From contig NZ_ACZN01000015.1 in assembly GCF_000176135.1 (NCBI RefSeq), positions 434,001-498,000 on the forward strand: a stretch of 64,000 nt of DNA, in the 5' to 3' direction. This DNA is from Vibrio coralliilyticus ATCC BAA-450 (GTDB lineage Bacteria; Pseudomonadota; Gammaproteobacteria; Enterobacterales; Vibrionaceae). Below the pieces are notes generated by a model, which saw nothing but the letters and a program-made list of their open reading frames with translations, was not told the DNA's origin and ran no database searches. Each line of letters starts with the position of its first letter. Position 1 is the first letter of the stretch. The position numbers and the translations under genes are program-made. This document shows positions 18,272 through 26,296 of the stretch, one piece after another.

Positions 18272-19633
18272 TTACTTGGTTATGATTTCAGGCCCCATTA
18301 GTGTCGTTGGAAGCCAAGTCGATACCCATGGTACGTAAGTAACGATAATGAGGAACAAGAACATCACCGCCACCCAAGGGAGTGCTGCTTTGACCACTTG
18401 CATCATCGACATTTTGGCGACCCCGGCCGTCACAAACAGGTTGAGCCCGACAGGCGGTGTGATCATCCCGATTTCCATGTTCACGACCATCATGATACCT
18501 AGGTGAATAGGGTCGATGCCCAGTGCAATCGCAATTGGGAACACCAACGGAGCAACAATGATCAGCAGACCCGACGGCTCCATAAACTGACCACCAATCA
18601 GAAGCAAGACATTAACCACGATTAGGAAGGTGATCGGCCCAAGGCCAGCAGATAACATCGACTCAGTAATCATCTGCGGGATGCGCTCTTCTGTTAGTAC
18701 GTGCTTAAGAATCAAGGCATTTGCAATGATAAACAGCAACATAATAGTCAGCTTGCCCGCTTCATACAGCGTATGCTTAGTGTCTTTATGGACAAATGCT
18801 TGGAAAATCTTGACGATGGCTGGTTTACCATTCTCTTTCTCTGCGAAAGGACCCATGTCTTTGTAGACGAAATTCGCAATAAAGAAAGAATAGACCGCTG
18901 CAACCGCTGCAGCTTCAGTCGGCGTGAAAATACCACCGTAGATACCGCCTAGAATGATCACAACCAGTAGTAGACCCCAGCTTGCGTCTTTCGCGGCATC
19001 AAACATTTCACCCCAGCCAACAAATGGCTGTTTTGGCAGATTTTTAACACGCGCGGCAATATAGATAGCGATCATCAGCATCACGCCCGCCAGAAGACCT
19101 GGAATCACACCGCCGAGGAACATACGACCAACCGACACGTCCGTCGCAGCGGCGTATACAACCATAACGATTGACGGTGGAATCAATATACCTAACGTAC
19201 CCGCGTTACAAATCACCCCAGCGGCAAAGTCTTTGGAGTAACCGTTTTTGATCATACCTGCGATAACGATACTACCGATGGCAACAACCGTGGCCGGAGA
19301 CGAACCTGATAACGCGGCGAACATCATACACGCGACGACAGAAGCCATCGCTAATCCGCCACGGAACCAACCGACCATTGCAATAGCAAAACGAATAATT
19401 CGCTTAGCCACACCACCTGTCGACATAAAGCTTGATGCCAAAATAAAGAATGGAATAGCGAGTAAGGTGTAGTGGCCTGCGAACGCGTTAAACAGAGTTT
19501 GGGCTACTGAGGCTAAAGAAGCGTCAGAGTGCATCATCAAAAACAGGATGCTCGATAGACCAAGCGATACAGCGATTGGCACACCAATCAGCATAAAGCC
19601 AACCACCATTACGAATAAAAACAAAATATCCAT
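18272..19633 (-). CDS. dctM: TRAP dicarboxylate transporter large permease DctM
   Basis: The large membrane subunit of a tripartite ATP-independent periplasmic transporter, which moves C4-dicarboxylates using a sodium gradient. The 453-residue protein is hydrophobic along its length, with about 11-12 predicted membrane segments. It has the family's glycine-rich GVPIAVSLGLSS start and the signature GTLGILIPPSIVMVVYA near residue 150. It follows dctQ with a 3-bp gap. The order dctP-dctQ-dctM and the nearby dctBD support succinate, malate or fumarate as substrate. Confidence 0.94.
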   Translation of the reverse strand: MDILFLFVMVVGFMLIGVPIAVSLGLSSILFLMMHSDASLASVAQTLFNAFAGHYTLLAIPFFILASSFMSTGGVAKRIIRFAIAMVGWFRGGLAMASVVACMMFAALSGSSPATVVAIGSIVIAGMIKNGYSKDFAAGVICNAGTLGILIPPSIVMVVYAAATDVSVGRMFLGGVIPGLLAGVMLMIAIYIAARVKNLPKQPFVGWGEMFDAAKDASWGLLLVVIILGGIYGGIFTPTEAAAVAAVYSFFIANFVYKDMGPFAEKENGKPAIVKIFQAFVHKDTKHTLYEAGKLTIMLLFIIANALILKHVLTEERIPQMITESMLSAGLGPITFLIVVNVLLLIGGQFMEPSGLLIIVAPLVFPIAIALGIDPIHLGIMMVVNMEIGMITPPVGLNLFVTAGVAKMSMMQVVKAALPWVAVMFLFLIIVTYVPWVSTWLPTTLMGPEIITK

Positions 19634-19636
19634 GGC

Positions 19637-20308
19637 TTAGCTCTCCTTGCTCTTATCGTCGGCTTTTTTCGGCTCCATCGCTTCACCAGCGTCTTTGAGC
19701 TCTTCTTTTAGCGCCTCAAGTTCTTCTTCCGCTTCATGACCTGCAATCAAACGGTCTAGTTTGCCTGTTGCAATTTGTACGGTGATTTGAATAAAACGGA
19801 ATGTCATCAGCGCCATGCCAATTGGCAGCGCCATATAAGGAATAAAGCGTGGAAGCTTTTCGTAGCGCTCACCTTCATTCAGCCAGTCAGCTAGGAACTG
19901 CAATATTTCTGGCATTGGAATATCGTCGGTTTCATACCAAGCCCGTTCAGTGACAAACGGATACCAATAGTTCCAAGAACCAACCAGAAGAAGAATTGAG
20001 AATGCTAAACAGCAAGCCGCTGCAAGTAACGCGTAGACTTTACGCAGTTGGTCTGGTGCCATGTTGATGATGACATCGACACCAATGTGAAAGTGTTTTT
20101 TTACGCCATAAGACGCACCGACCAGAACCATCCAGGCAAAAAGGAAAACGGTGAGCTCAAGAGCCCAAAGAATGTTGTCGTTAAAGACATATCGAAAGAT
20201 TACATTAGCAAAGGTTAGCAGTGTCATTGCTCCCAAGAAAAACGCAATCAGCGTTTCCTCGATAGCATCTGTCACCTTTCCTATTCTGGCAAAAATTGAC
20301 TGTTCCAT
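19637..20308 (-). CDS. dctQ: TRAP transporter small permease DctQ
   Basis: The 223-residue small membrane subunit, which pairs with DctM. Four membrane segments are visible (about residues 18-38, 50-67, 88-110 and 150-170), with the family motif FRYVFNDNILWALELTVFLF near residue 39. The C-terminus is an unusually long, highly charged tail of about 45 residues rich in Glu and Lys. It lies between dctP and dctM and is separated from dctP by an attenuator-like hairpin. Confidence 0.92.
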   Translation of the reverse strand: MEQSIFARIGKVTDAIEETLIAFFLGAMTLLTFANVIFRYVFNDNILWALELTVFLFAWMVLVGASYGVKKHFHIGVDVIINMAPDQLRKVYALLAAACCLAFSILLLVGSWNYWYPFVTERAWYETDDIPMPEILQFLADWLNEGERYEKLPRFIPYMALPIGMALMTFRFIQITVQIATGKLDRLIAGHEAEEELEALKEELKDAGEAMEPKKADDKSKES

Positions 20309-20360
20309 AGTTACATCGCTTTGATCACCCGTTGGTCGCGCCTAACAGGTATTGCAGGGT

Positions 20361-20391
20361 AAAAAAGGCCCTCCTCCCGATTCGGAGGGCC
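20361..20391 (-). terminator. Attenuator-like hairpin between dctP and dctQ
   Basis: On the minus strand GGCCCTCC pairs with GGAGGGCC and is followed by TTTTTT. It lies inside the operon, after the binding-protein gene. It probably causes partial termination or protects the 3' end, so dctP would be made in excess over the permeases. Confidence 0.75.
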
Positions 20392-20419
20392 AATAGTCAG
20401 GGATGTTTTTATTATCGTG

Positions 20420-21415
20420 TTACTGGTTTGAAGCCAATGCAGCTTCGATAAGGTCAGAGCCGATGTCTTTTTCAAACTTCTTCCAAACAGGTTGCAACGC
20501 AGTAACCCATTGCTGACGCTGCTCTGACGTCAATGTACGAACTTCACCACCCGCTTCAATGATGTTGTTCTTATTCGCTAGGTTCACCTTAGCTGATTCT
20601 GCATTACGCTGTGCAGTGACTTCCTGAATAATGGTATTCAGTTGTTCACGCTGATCTGCTGGGAGTTTTTTCCAGAAGTCGTTCGAGGTAACCACAAGGT
20701 AATCTAGGATACCGTGGTTGGTTTCTGTAATACCGTCCTGAACTTCAAAGAACTTCTTACCGTAAATGTTTGACCAAGTGTTTTCTTGGCCGTCAATAAC
20801 CTTAGTTTGTAGACCGCCATACACTTCTTTAAACGACATCTTCTGTGGGTTCGCACCTAGTTGCTCAAACTGCGCTACCAATACATCAGAAGCCTGAACA
20901 CGGAATTTAAGACCTTTAGCATCTTCAGGTGACAGTAGTGGCTTGTTTGCCGACATTTGCTTCATGCCGTTATGCCAGAAAGCTAGGCCTTGCAGACCAC
21001 GACGCTTCATTGCATTTTTCAGCTTCTCACCAGACTCTGAGTTTTGGAAACGGTCAACGGCGTCAACGTCTTCGAATAGGAATGGCAGATCGAAAATGCG
21101 GTATTTCTTCGTGAACTTTTCAAACTTAGAAAGAGAAGGGGCAGCAAGTTGCACGTCACCGTTTAGAAGCGCTTCCAGTACTTTGTTGTCATCGTAAAGT
21201 GTCGAGTTCGGGAAAACCTGCATACACACTTTTCCGTTCATCTCTTCGTTAACACGTTTTTCCAGCAGTGAAGCCGCAATACCTTTAGGGTGCTTATCTG
21301 TATTCGTTACGTGGCTGAACTTGATCACAGTCTCGCCTGGGTCACAGTTAGCGGCCGCATTAAAACTGGTTACAGCGAGAATCGAAGCAGATAGTAGGGT
21401 CAAAGGCTTTAGCAT
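20420..21415 (-). CDS. dctP: TRAP C4-dicarboxylate-binding periplasmic protein DctP
   Basis: Captures C4-dicarboxylates in the periplasm and delivers them to DctQM. The 331-residue precursor starts with a signal peptide (about 22 residues, ending at NAAA). Family motifs are present: IKFSHVTNTDKHPKG near residue 30, FRVQASDVLV with the substrate-contacting Arg, and KEVYGGLQTKVIDGQENTW near residue 200. It is the first gene of dctPQM. The upstream region holds a sigma-54 promoter (21474-21488) and a probable activator site (21589-21623). Confidence 0.95.
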   Translation of the reverse strand: MLKPLTLLSASILAVTSFNAAANCDPGETVIKFSHVTNTDKHPKGIAASLLEKRVNEEMNGKVCMQVFPNSTLYDDNKVLEALLNGDVQLAAPSLSKFEKFTKKYRIFDLPFLFEDVDAVDRFQNSESGEKLKNAMKRRGLQGLAFWHNGMKQMSANKPLLSPEDAKGLKFRVQASDVLVAQFEQLGANPQKMSFKEVYGGLQTKVIDGQENTWSNIYGKKFFEVQDGITETNHGILDYLVVTSNDFWKKLPADQREQLNTIIQEVTAQRNAESAKVNLANKNNIIEAGGEVRTLTSEQRQQWVTALQPVWKKFEKDIGSDLIEAALASNQ

Positions 21416-21473
21416 TGTTTTTCTCCTTGTTAATAGAACAACCCCATCACTGGGTGTTGATATATTTATAAGG

Positions 21474-21488
21474 GCAATAACTAAGCCA
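21474..21488 (-). promoter_or_regulatory. Sigma-54 promoter of dctP
   Basis: The minus strand reads TGGCTTAGTTATTGC. This fits the -24/-12 consensus TGGCACG-N4-TTGC, with GG and GC exactly spaced. Transcription should start near 21462, about 47 bases before the dctP ATG. It is the expected target of the sigma-54 activator DctD encoded nearby. Confidence 0.8.
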
Positions 21489-21588
21489 ACTTATGAAAAT
21501 AAATTTAATATTTATATTTCAATGAATTAAATTCAGTCCTATGCGGAAAAATAATTATAAACAGATTTATTAGATAAAAATGGGTGGG

Positions 21589-21623
21589 AAATGACACATC
21601 GAAACTTCTCGAATGTGTCATTT
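21589..21623. promoter_or_regulatory. Probable DctD binding site upstream of dctP
   Basis: A 35-bp inverted repeat with arms AAATGACACATCGA and TCGAATGTGTCATTT (one extra A), separated by six bases. Its centre is about 145 bp upstream of the predicted dctP start, a typical place for enhancer-like sites of sigma-54 activators. The adjoining TTTTACACAT adds a further partial half-site. The assignment to DctD is inference from position and neighbours. Confidence 0.65.
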
Positions 21624-21660
21624 TACACATATTTAACATTACCCAAACGCTAGATAAACA

Positions 21661-21685
21661 AATGGCAGCGCCATGCTGCCATTTT
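21661..21685. terminator. Terminator-like hairpin with no obvious gene
   Basis: The stem AATGGCAG/CTGCCATT with a 7-base loop is followed on the plus strand by TTTTATTA and on the minus strand by a weaker TTGTTTA tract. No plus-strand gene precedes it. It may end the gts operon transcript read from the right, or a small divergent transcript from the dctP region. Confidence 0.5.
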
Positions 21686-21833
21686 TATTACATGAGATTT
21701 GAGAGTCAGCAAGGAGACAGACTGGCTCCCACTCTCAAGACAAACACGAATTTCATATTCATGTTGATGCTATAAGCATAGTCGGTATTAATGCTTTTAT
21801 TAATAATCATTTTTATCTAGCTGGATTAAGGGC

Positions 21834-21899
21834 GAACACACTCCCAATTCGGACAGCAAGCCAGTCCGATTCTCCCCCGTACTGATTGGGAGTGTGTTC
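21834..21899. repeat. Compound inverted repeat after the gts operon
   Basis: The perfect 15-bp arms GAACACACTCCCAAT (21834-21848) and ATTGGGAGTGTGTTC (21885-21899) enclose a second hairpin, CGGAC...GTCCG (21850-21867). As RNA this folds into a branched structure that starts 7 bp after the last gene of the operon. There is no T tract. It may protect the 3' end or mark a small repeat element. Confidence 0.6.
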
Positions 21900-21906
21900 A
21901 ATCTTA

Positions 21907-23022
21907 TTAATGGAACTCAATCCTTTGTTCTGTTTGCGCATCAAAGAATACCGCTTTTGAAAGATCAAAATGCAGAGGAGCAACCTGACCAACACGAGCG
22001 TCAAACTCCGGAGACAGTCGACATGCCACCTCCTGATCATTGACTTTAATCATCGCGATAGTATCTGGCCCAGTGGGTTCCAGAACCTCAAGTTGCAGAT
22101 CAAGTTGCGTGCTAGCGCTCGATTCCTGATTTCGTTTCTCAGTAATGTGCTCCGGGCGCAAACCAATCACCACTTCCTTCCCATCTTGCTCACGCATTGA
22201 GTTAGGCAAACGGATATGGTGCTCCTGATCGTTACCACCTTTAACTTTAATCACAGGCTGCTGCTCATCATCAAGATCAACCATGGTCTTAATGAAGTTC
22301 ATCGATGGAGAGCCCATAAAACCAGCAACAAACATATTATTGGGCGTGTTGTAGATTTCCTGAGGCGTGCCCAGTTGCTGCAACTCACCATCTTTCATAA
22401 CAGCAATGCGATCAGCCAAGGTCATGGCTTCAATCTGGTCATGAGTGACATAAACAATGGTGGTATTGAGTTGTTGATGAAGGCGTTTGATCTGATGTCG
22501 CATTTCGACACGGAGTTTCGCGTCAAGATTCGATAACGGTTCATCAAACAGATATAACTTAGGTCGACGCGCTAACGCTCTTCCCATCGCAACACGTTGA
22601 CGTTGACCGCCAGATAGCTGAGACGGCTTGCGGTCAAGCAGATGGTCGATTTGTAGCATCTCGGCCACACGCTGCACTTCAGCATCAATCTCAGCGTCGG
22701 GCATTTTACTGATCTTAAGGCCAAACGCGATGTTGCCACGCACCGTCATGTTAGGGTACAAAGCGTATGACTGGAAAACCATCGCAATATCACGATCTTT
22801 TGGCTCCACGACTGAGACATCACGGCCATCGATCACGATCTCACCTGAACTGATACCCTCTAGGCCAGCAATGGTATTCATCAAGGTTGATTTACCACAG
22901 CCCGATGGGCCAACCAAAATCAGAAACTCCCCCGAGTCAATGCTGATATCGATTCCCTTAAGGGTTTCCTGTTCCGCTTTTGGGTAGGTTTTACGGATCT
23001 GTTTGAGTTCTAAAGTTGCCAT
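21907..23022 (-). CDS. Sugar ABC transporter ATPase (MalK/UgpC type)
   Basis: ATP-hydrolysing subunit of the gts-type sugar importer. The 371-residue protein has Walker A GPSGCGKST at about residues 38-46, the Q-loop in MVFQSYALYPNMTV, the ABC signature LSGGQRQRVAMGRAL, Walker B LYLFDEPLSNLD and the switch His in VTHDQIEAM. A C-terminal OB-type regulatory domain follows, as in MalK. It is the last gene of the operon, 5 bp after the second permease. The name malK is often given to this gene, but the genetic context points to the glucose/mannose-type Gts system, not maltose. Confidence 0.9.
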   Translation of the reverse strand: MATLELKQIRKTYPKAEQETLKGIDISIDSGEFLILVGPSGCGKSTLMNTIAGLEGISSGEIVIDGRDVSVVEPKDRDIAMVFQSYALYPNMTVRGNIAFGLKISKMPDAEIDAEVQRVAEMLQIDHLLDRKPSQLSGGQRQRVAMGRALARRPKLYLFDEPLSNLDAKLRVEMRHQIKRLHQQLNTTIVYVTHDQIEAMTLADRIAVMKDGELQQLGTPQEIYNTPNNMFVAGFMGSPSMNFIKTMVDLDDEQQPVIKVKGGNDQEHHIRLPNSMREQDGKEVVIGLRPEHITEKRNQESSASTQLDLQLEVLEPTGPDTIAMIKVNDQEVACRLSPEFDARVGQVAPLHFDLSKAVFFDAQTEQRIEFH

Positions 23023-23027
23023 TATGA

Positions 23028-23885
23028 TTATCCTTTTACTGATCCGGCGGTCAGGCCACGAACAAAATATTTTCCTGCCAGCACGTAAACCAGCAACGTC
23101 GGTAGAGCGGCGATGATGGCTGCGGCCATATCCACGTTGTATTCCTTCACACCTGTACTGGTATTCACTAGGTTGTTAAGTGCCACTGTAATCGGCTGTG
23201 TATCGGATCCTGAATACACAACACCAAACAAGAAGTCGTTCCAGATCGATGTGAACTGCCAAATCACGGTCACCATGATGATTGGCGTTGAAAGTGGCAG
23301 CAGGATTTTGAAGAAGATGGTAAAGAAGCCCGCCCCATCCAGTTTTGCTGCTTTGATAAGCTCATCAGGAATGCTGATATAGAAGTTGCGGAAGAACAGC
23401 GTCGTAAAGGCCATACCGTAGATAACGTGAACGGTCACCAAGCCCGCCGTGGTATTCGCTAAACCCAACTTACCTAACACCGCCGCCATAGGCAGCAAGA
23501 TCACCTGAAATGGGATAAAACAGCCAAACAGCAATAAGCTAAAGAAGAGGTTCGAACCACGGAACTGCCACTTAGTCACAACATAGCCATTGAAAGCGCC
23601 AAGTAAGGTTGAGATCGCAACAGCAGGTATTACCATCTGGAAAGAGTTCCAGAAATAACCTTTCACACCTTCACATTTAACTCCGGTGCAAGCTCCGTCC
23701 CAAGCTTTATACCAAGCATCAAACACCCACTCTTTGGGTAAGCTCATCAAATTCCCCGCTTTGATATCTGGTAAGGTTTTGAATGACGTAATGACCATGA
23801 CAAACAGTGGCATCAAGTAAACCAGACAGAAGAAAACCAGCGCTGAGTAAATGAATAGGCGAGCAAAATTCATGTTATTGGTCAT
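23028..23885 (-). CDS. gtsC: Sugar ABC transporter permease, GtsC/MalG type
   Basis: One of two membrane subunits of the importer. The 285-residue protein has six predicted membrane segments. The EAA loop near residues 193-212 (IPDELIKAAKLDGAGFFTIF) contacts the ATPase. It begins inside the end of the first permease gene, overlapping by 4 bp, so translation is coupled. It resembles GtsC of Pseudomonas glucose transporters by family and operon order. Confidence 0.85.
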   Translation of the reverse strand: MTNNMNFARLFIYSALVFFCLVYLMPLFVMVITSFKTLPDIKAGNLMSLPKEWVFDAWYKAWDGACTGVKCEGVKGYFWNSFQMVIPAVAISTLLGAFNGYVVTKWQFRGSNLFFSLLLFGCFIPFQVILLPMAAVLGKLGLANTTAGLVTVHVIYGMAFTTLFFRNFYISIPDELIKAAKLDGAGFFTIFFKILLPLSTPIIMVTVIWQFTSIWNDFLFGVVYSGSDTQPITVALNNLVNTSTGVKEYNVDMAAAIIAALPTLLVYVLAGKYFVRGLTAGSVKG

Positions 23886-24823
23886 GATTTTTTCTCCCTA
23901 AGTTCGGAATACAAATACGGCACCAGAATGGCAAGAATTCCGGCTAGCATCATCATGGCACTGGCAGCACCAAGGCCAATCTGACCACGCGTAAATGAAT
24001 GTGCATACATAAACAATGCTGGTAGGTCTGAGGAATAACCTGGCCCCCCAGCCGTCATTGCGGTCACTAAATCAAAACTCTTAATCGCAATATGCGAAGT
24101 AATGATTACCGCGCTGAAAAACACAGGCCTTAGGCAAGGTAGAATAATTTTCACGTAAATCGTCGGCAGATTAGCACCATCAATTTGAGCAGCTTTGATG
24201 ATCGATGAATCGATACCACGAAGACCCGCGAGGAACATCGCCATTACAAAACCGGAAGATTGCCATACTGCAGCGATGACTAACGTGTAAACCGCCATAT
24301 CAGAGTCTACCAACCAGTCGAATTTGAAGTCTGTAAATCCCCAGTCGTGCATCAGTTTCTCGATGCCCAGACCTGGGTTTAGAATCCATTTCCAAGCCGT
24401 ACCCGTGACAATGAAAGACAACGCCATCGGGTAGAGATAAATAGTACGAATCGCTCCTTCCTGACGAATATTTTGATCGAGCAATATTGCTAGACCGACA
24501 CCTAAGCCGATTGCGACCAGCATAAATAGCAGGCCAAAAATGCCTAAGTTTGAAATCGAAGTGATCCAACGGTCGTTGTCCATTAGCTTTTCGTACTGGG
24601 TAAAACCGACAAAATTAAAGCTAGGTAGAAATCGAGAGTTGGTCATAGATAGTGCGGCAGTCCAGAAGATGTAGCCGTAAATACACACCACAGTAACCAA
24701 CATGGTCGGTGCTAATACGATCTTCGGTAGCCAGGTTTGTAGCCTGTCAGCAAAGCTTGGCTTATAGACAGACTGACTTTTTGACCCAGTCAAAACATGC
24801 TCCATAACGAATCCTTGTGACAC
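23882..24823 (-). CDS. gtsB: Sugar ABC transporter permease, GtsB/MalF type
   Basis: The partner membrane subunit, 313 residues, with six predicted membrane segments and the EAA-type loop IDSSIIKAAQIDGANLPTIY near residue 205. The N-terminal 30 residues are cytoplasmic and basic. It follows the binding-protein gene, separated by 87 bp holding a stable hairpin (24859-24879), and overlaps the next permease by 4 bp. Confidence 0.86.
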   Translation of the reverse strand: MSQGFVMEHVLTGSKSQSVYKPSFADRLQTWLPKIVLAPTMLVTVVCIYGYIFWTAALSMTNSRFLPSFNFVGFTQYEKLMDNDRWITSISNLGIFGLLFMLVAIGLGVGLAILLDQNIRQEGAIRTIYLYPMALSFIVTGTAWKWILNPGLGIEKLMHDWGFTDFKFDWLVDSDMAVYTLVIAAVWQSSGFVMAMFLAGLRGIDSSIIKAAQIDGANLPTIYVKIILPCLRPVFFSAVIITSHIAIKSFDLVTAMTAGGPGYSSDLPALFMYAHSFTRGQIGLGAASAMMMLAGILAILVPYLYSELREKKS

Positions 24824-24858
24824 TTTCCCTGAAAGTAAGTCTTAGAAGGAAAGGACAA

Positions 24859-24879
24859 GCAGGCTCCCCACAAGCCTGC
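24859..24879 (-). promoter_or_regulatory. Stem-loop after the gtsA-like gene
   Basis: The stem GCAGGCT/AGCCTGC with a 7-base loop lies between binding protein and first permease, without a T tract. Stems in this place often protect the upstream mRNA, giving more binding protein than permease. The same arrangement occurs in dctPQM. Confidence 0.55.
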
Positions 24880-24910
24880 CTGCCCTTGGGGGTGACAGAA
24901 TAAAGCGCCG

Positions 24911-26158
24911 TTAGATCGCCGCTTTTACTGCTTTCGCCAATTTCTGCGCGGCGTCTTGCGGATTGGCATCTTTGTCGTTAAAGAAGTTAGTCACAACGTC
25001 AAAGATCGCGCCTTGTGCGTAGCTGGTTGTTGACATGCCGTGCGCCATACTTGGTACGAGATCACCGGATTTCGCCGTCGCTTTAAACTCGTCCATTGAA
25101 TCCAGTGCACACTTATCAAACTTCGACATATCCATATCCAGACGCACTGGAATAGAACCTTTATTCAGGTTGAACACTTCTTGGAATTTAGGGTCAAGAA
25201 TGGTGGCTGCCAACGCTTTTTGCGCTTGTTGGTTGCCTGATTCGCCTAGCTCAAAGAAAGCAAAGCTGTCGACATTATGAGTAAACTGACCTGCGGTACC
25301 CGGAGCTGGCACACAGACATAATCTTTACCTGCCACTTTGCCGGCTGCTGAGAATTCGCCTTTCGCCCAGTCACCCATGATTTGCATCGCTGCTTCACCA
25401 TTGATCACCATAGAAGTCGCAACGTTCCAGTCACGGCCCGGCGAGTTTGAGTCGATGTAATCATGCATTTTCTGGAATTTGGCAAACACTTCGACCATCT
25501 TATCGCCAGACAGAACATCCATATCTAGCTCAACAAAGGCTTTGACGTAGTCTTCGCTGCCTAGAACATCAAGCGCAACCGCTTCAAACACGGTTGCGTC
25601 CTGCCATGGCTGACCGCCGTGAGCCAACGGGATTAAACCAGCTGCTTTAATTTTGTCACCTGCGACAAAAAACTCATCCAAGGTCGTTGGGACTTTTGCG
25701 CCCGCTTTTTCAAATACCGCCGGGTTTGCCCAAAGCCAGTTCACACGGTGAACGTTGACTGGTACAGCCACAAAATCACCGTCCCACTTCATAACGTCGG
25801 TCACCATTTTTGGTACAACGCCATCCCAGTTACCTTTTTCTGCAACGTCATCAAGGTTAGTCAGAAAGCCCAGACCACCCCACTCTTGAATGTCGTGACC
25901 TTTGATCTGTGCCGCTGAAGGTGGGTTGCCTGACACCGCGCGAGTTTTCAGTACCGTCATCGCACTTTCACCACCGCCACCAGCAACAGCAAAATCTTTC
26001 CAGCTGTGGCCTTGCTCTTCCAGCATGTCTTTCAGAACAGAAATGGATTTAGCTTCGCCACCCGAAGTCCACCAGTGAAGCACTTCAACTTCACCCGCTT
26101 GAGTCATAGAAGCCGCTGATAGAAGGGATAAGGTAAGTAGGGTTTTATTCATTTTCAT
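24911..26158 (-). CDS. gtsA: Periplasmic sugar-binding protein, GtsA type (probable glucose/mannose)
   Basis: Solute-binding protein of the importer, 415 residues, with a signal peptide of about 21 residues ending at TQA. From memory it closely resembles the Pseudomonas glucose-binding protein Gts[14 protein letters not shown] near residue 25, [22 protein letters not shown] near residue 60, [12 protein letters not shown] near residue 140, and [11 protein letters not shown] near residue 178. The neighbouring permeases, ATPase and two-component system give the same picture as the Pseudomonas gts/gltR/gtrS locus. The substrate is inferred. Confidence 0.85.
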   Translation of the reverse strand: MKMNKTLLTLSLLSAASMTQAGEVEVLHWWTSGGEAKSISVLKDMLEEQGHSWKDFAVAGGGGESAMTVLKTRAVSGNPPSAAQIKGHDIQEWGGLGFLTNLDDVAEKGNWDGVVPKMVTDVMKWDGDFVAVPVNVHRVNWLWANPAVFEKAGAKVPTTLDEFFVAGDKIKAAGLIPLAHGGQPWQDATVFEAVALDVLGSEDYVKAFVELDMDVLSGDKMVEVFAKFQKMHDYIDSNSPGRDWNVATSMVINGEAAMQIMGDWAKGEFSAAGKVAGKDYVCVPAPGTAGQFTHNVDSFAFFELGESGNQQAQKALAATILDPKFQEVFNLNKGSIPVRLDMDMSKFDKCALDSMDEFKATAKSGDLVPSMAHGMSTTSYAQGAIFDVVTNFFNDKDANPQDAAQKLAKAVKAAI

Positions 26159-26278
26159 TATTATCTTCCATGTATTGGATTAGACACAGGGCTGACAGCG
26201 AACAAGCCCCTGTTTCATGTGTTCGAAAATGAGTGTATAGATTTGCACAGATTAGATTGAAACAAACCGTAATAGGAA

Positions 26279-26296
26279 TGTAACAACAATGTTACA
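26279..26296. promoter_or_regulatory. Inverted repeat upstream of gtsA, probable regulator site
   Basis: The perfect 7-bp arms TGTAACA and TGTTACA are separated by ACAA, directly after the kinase gene and about 120 bp before the gtsA ATG. A plausible -10 (TATACA on the minus strand) lies downstream without a good -35, as expected for an activated promoter. It could bind the adjacent OmpR-type regulator. Confidence 0.5.
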
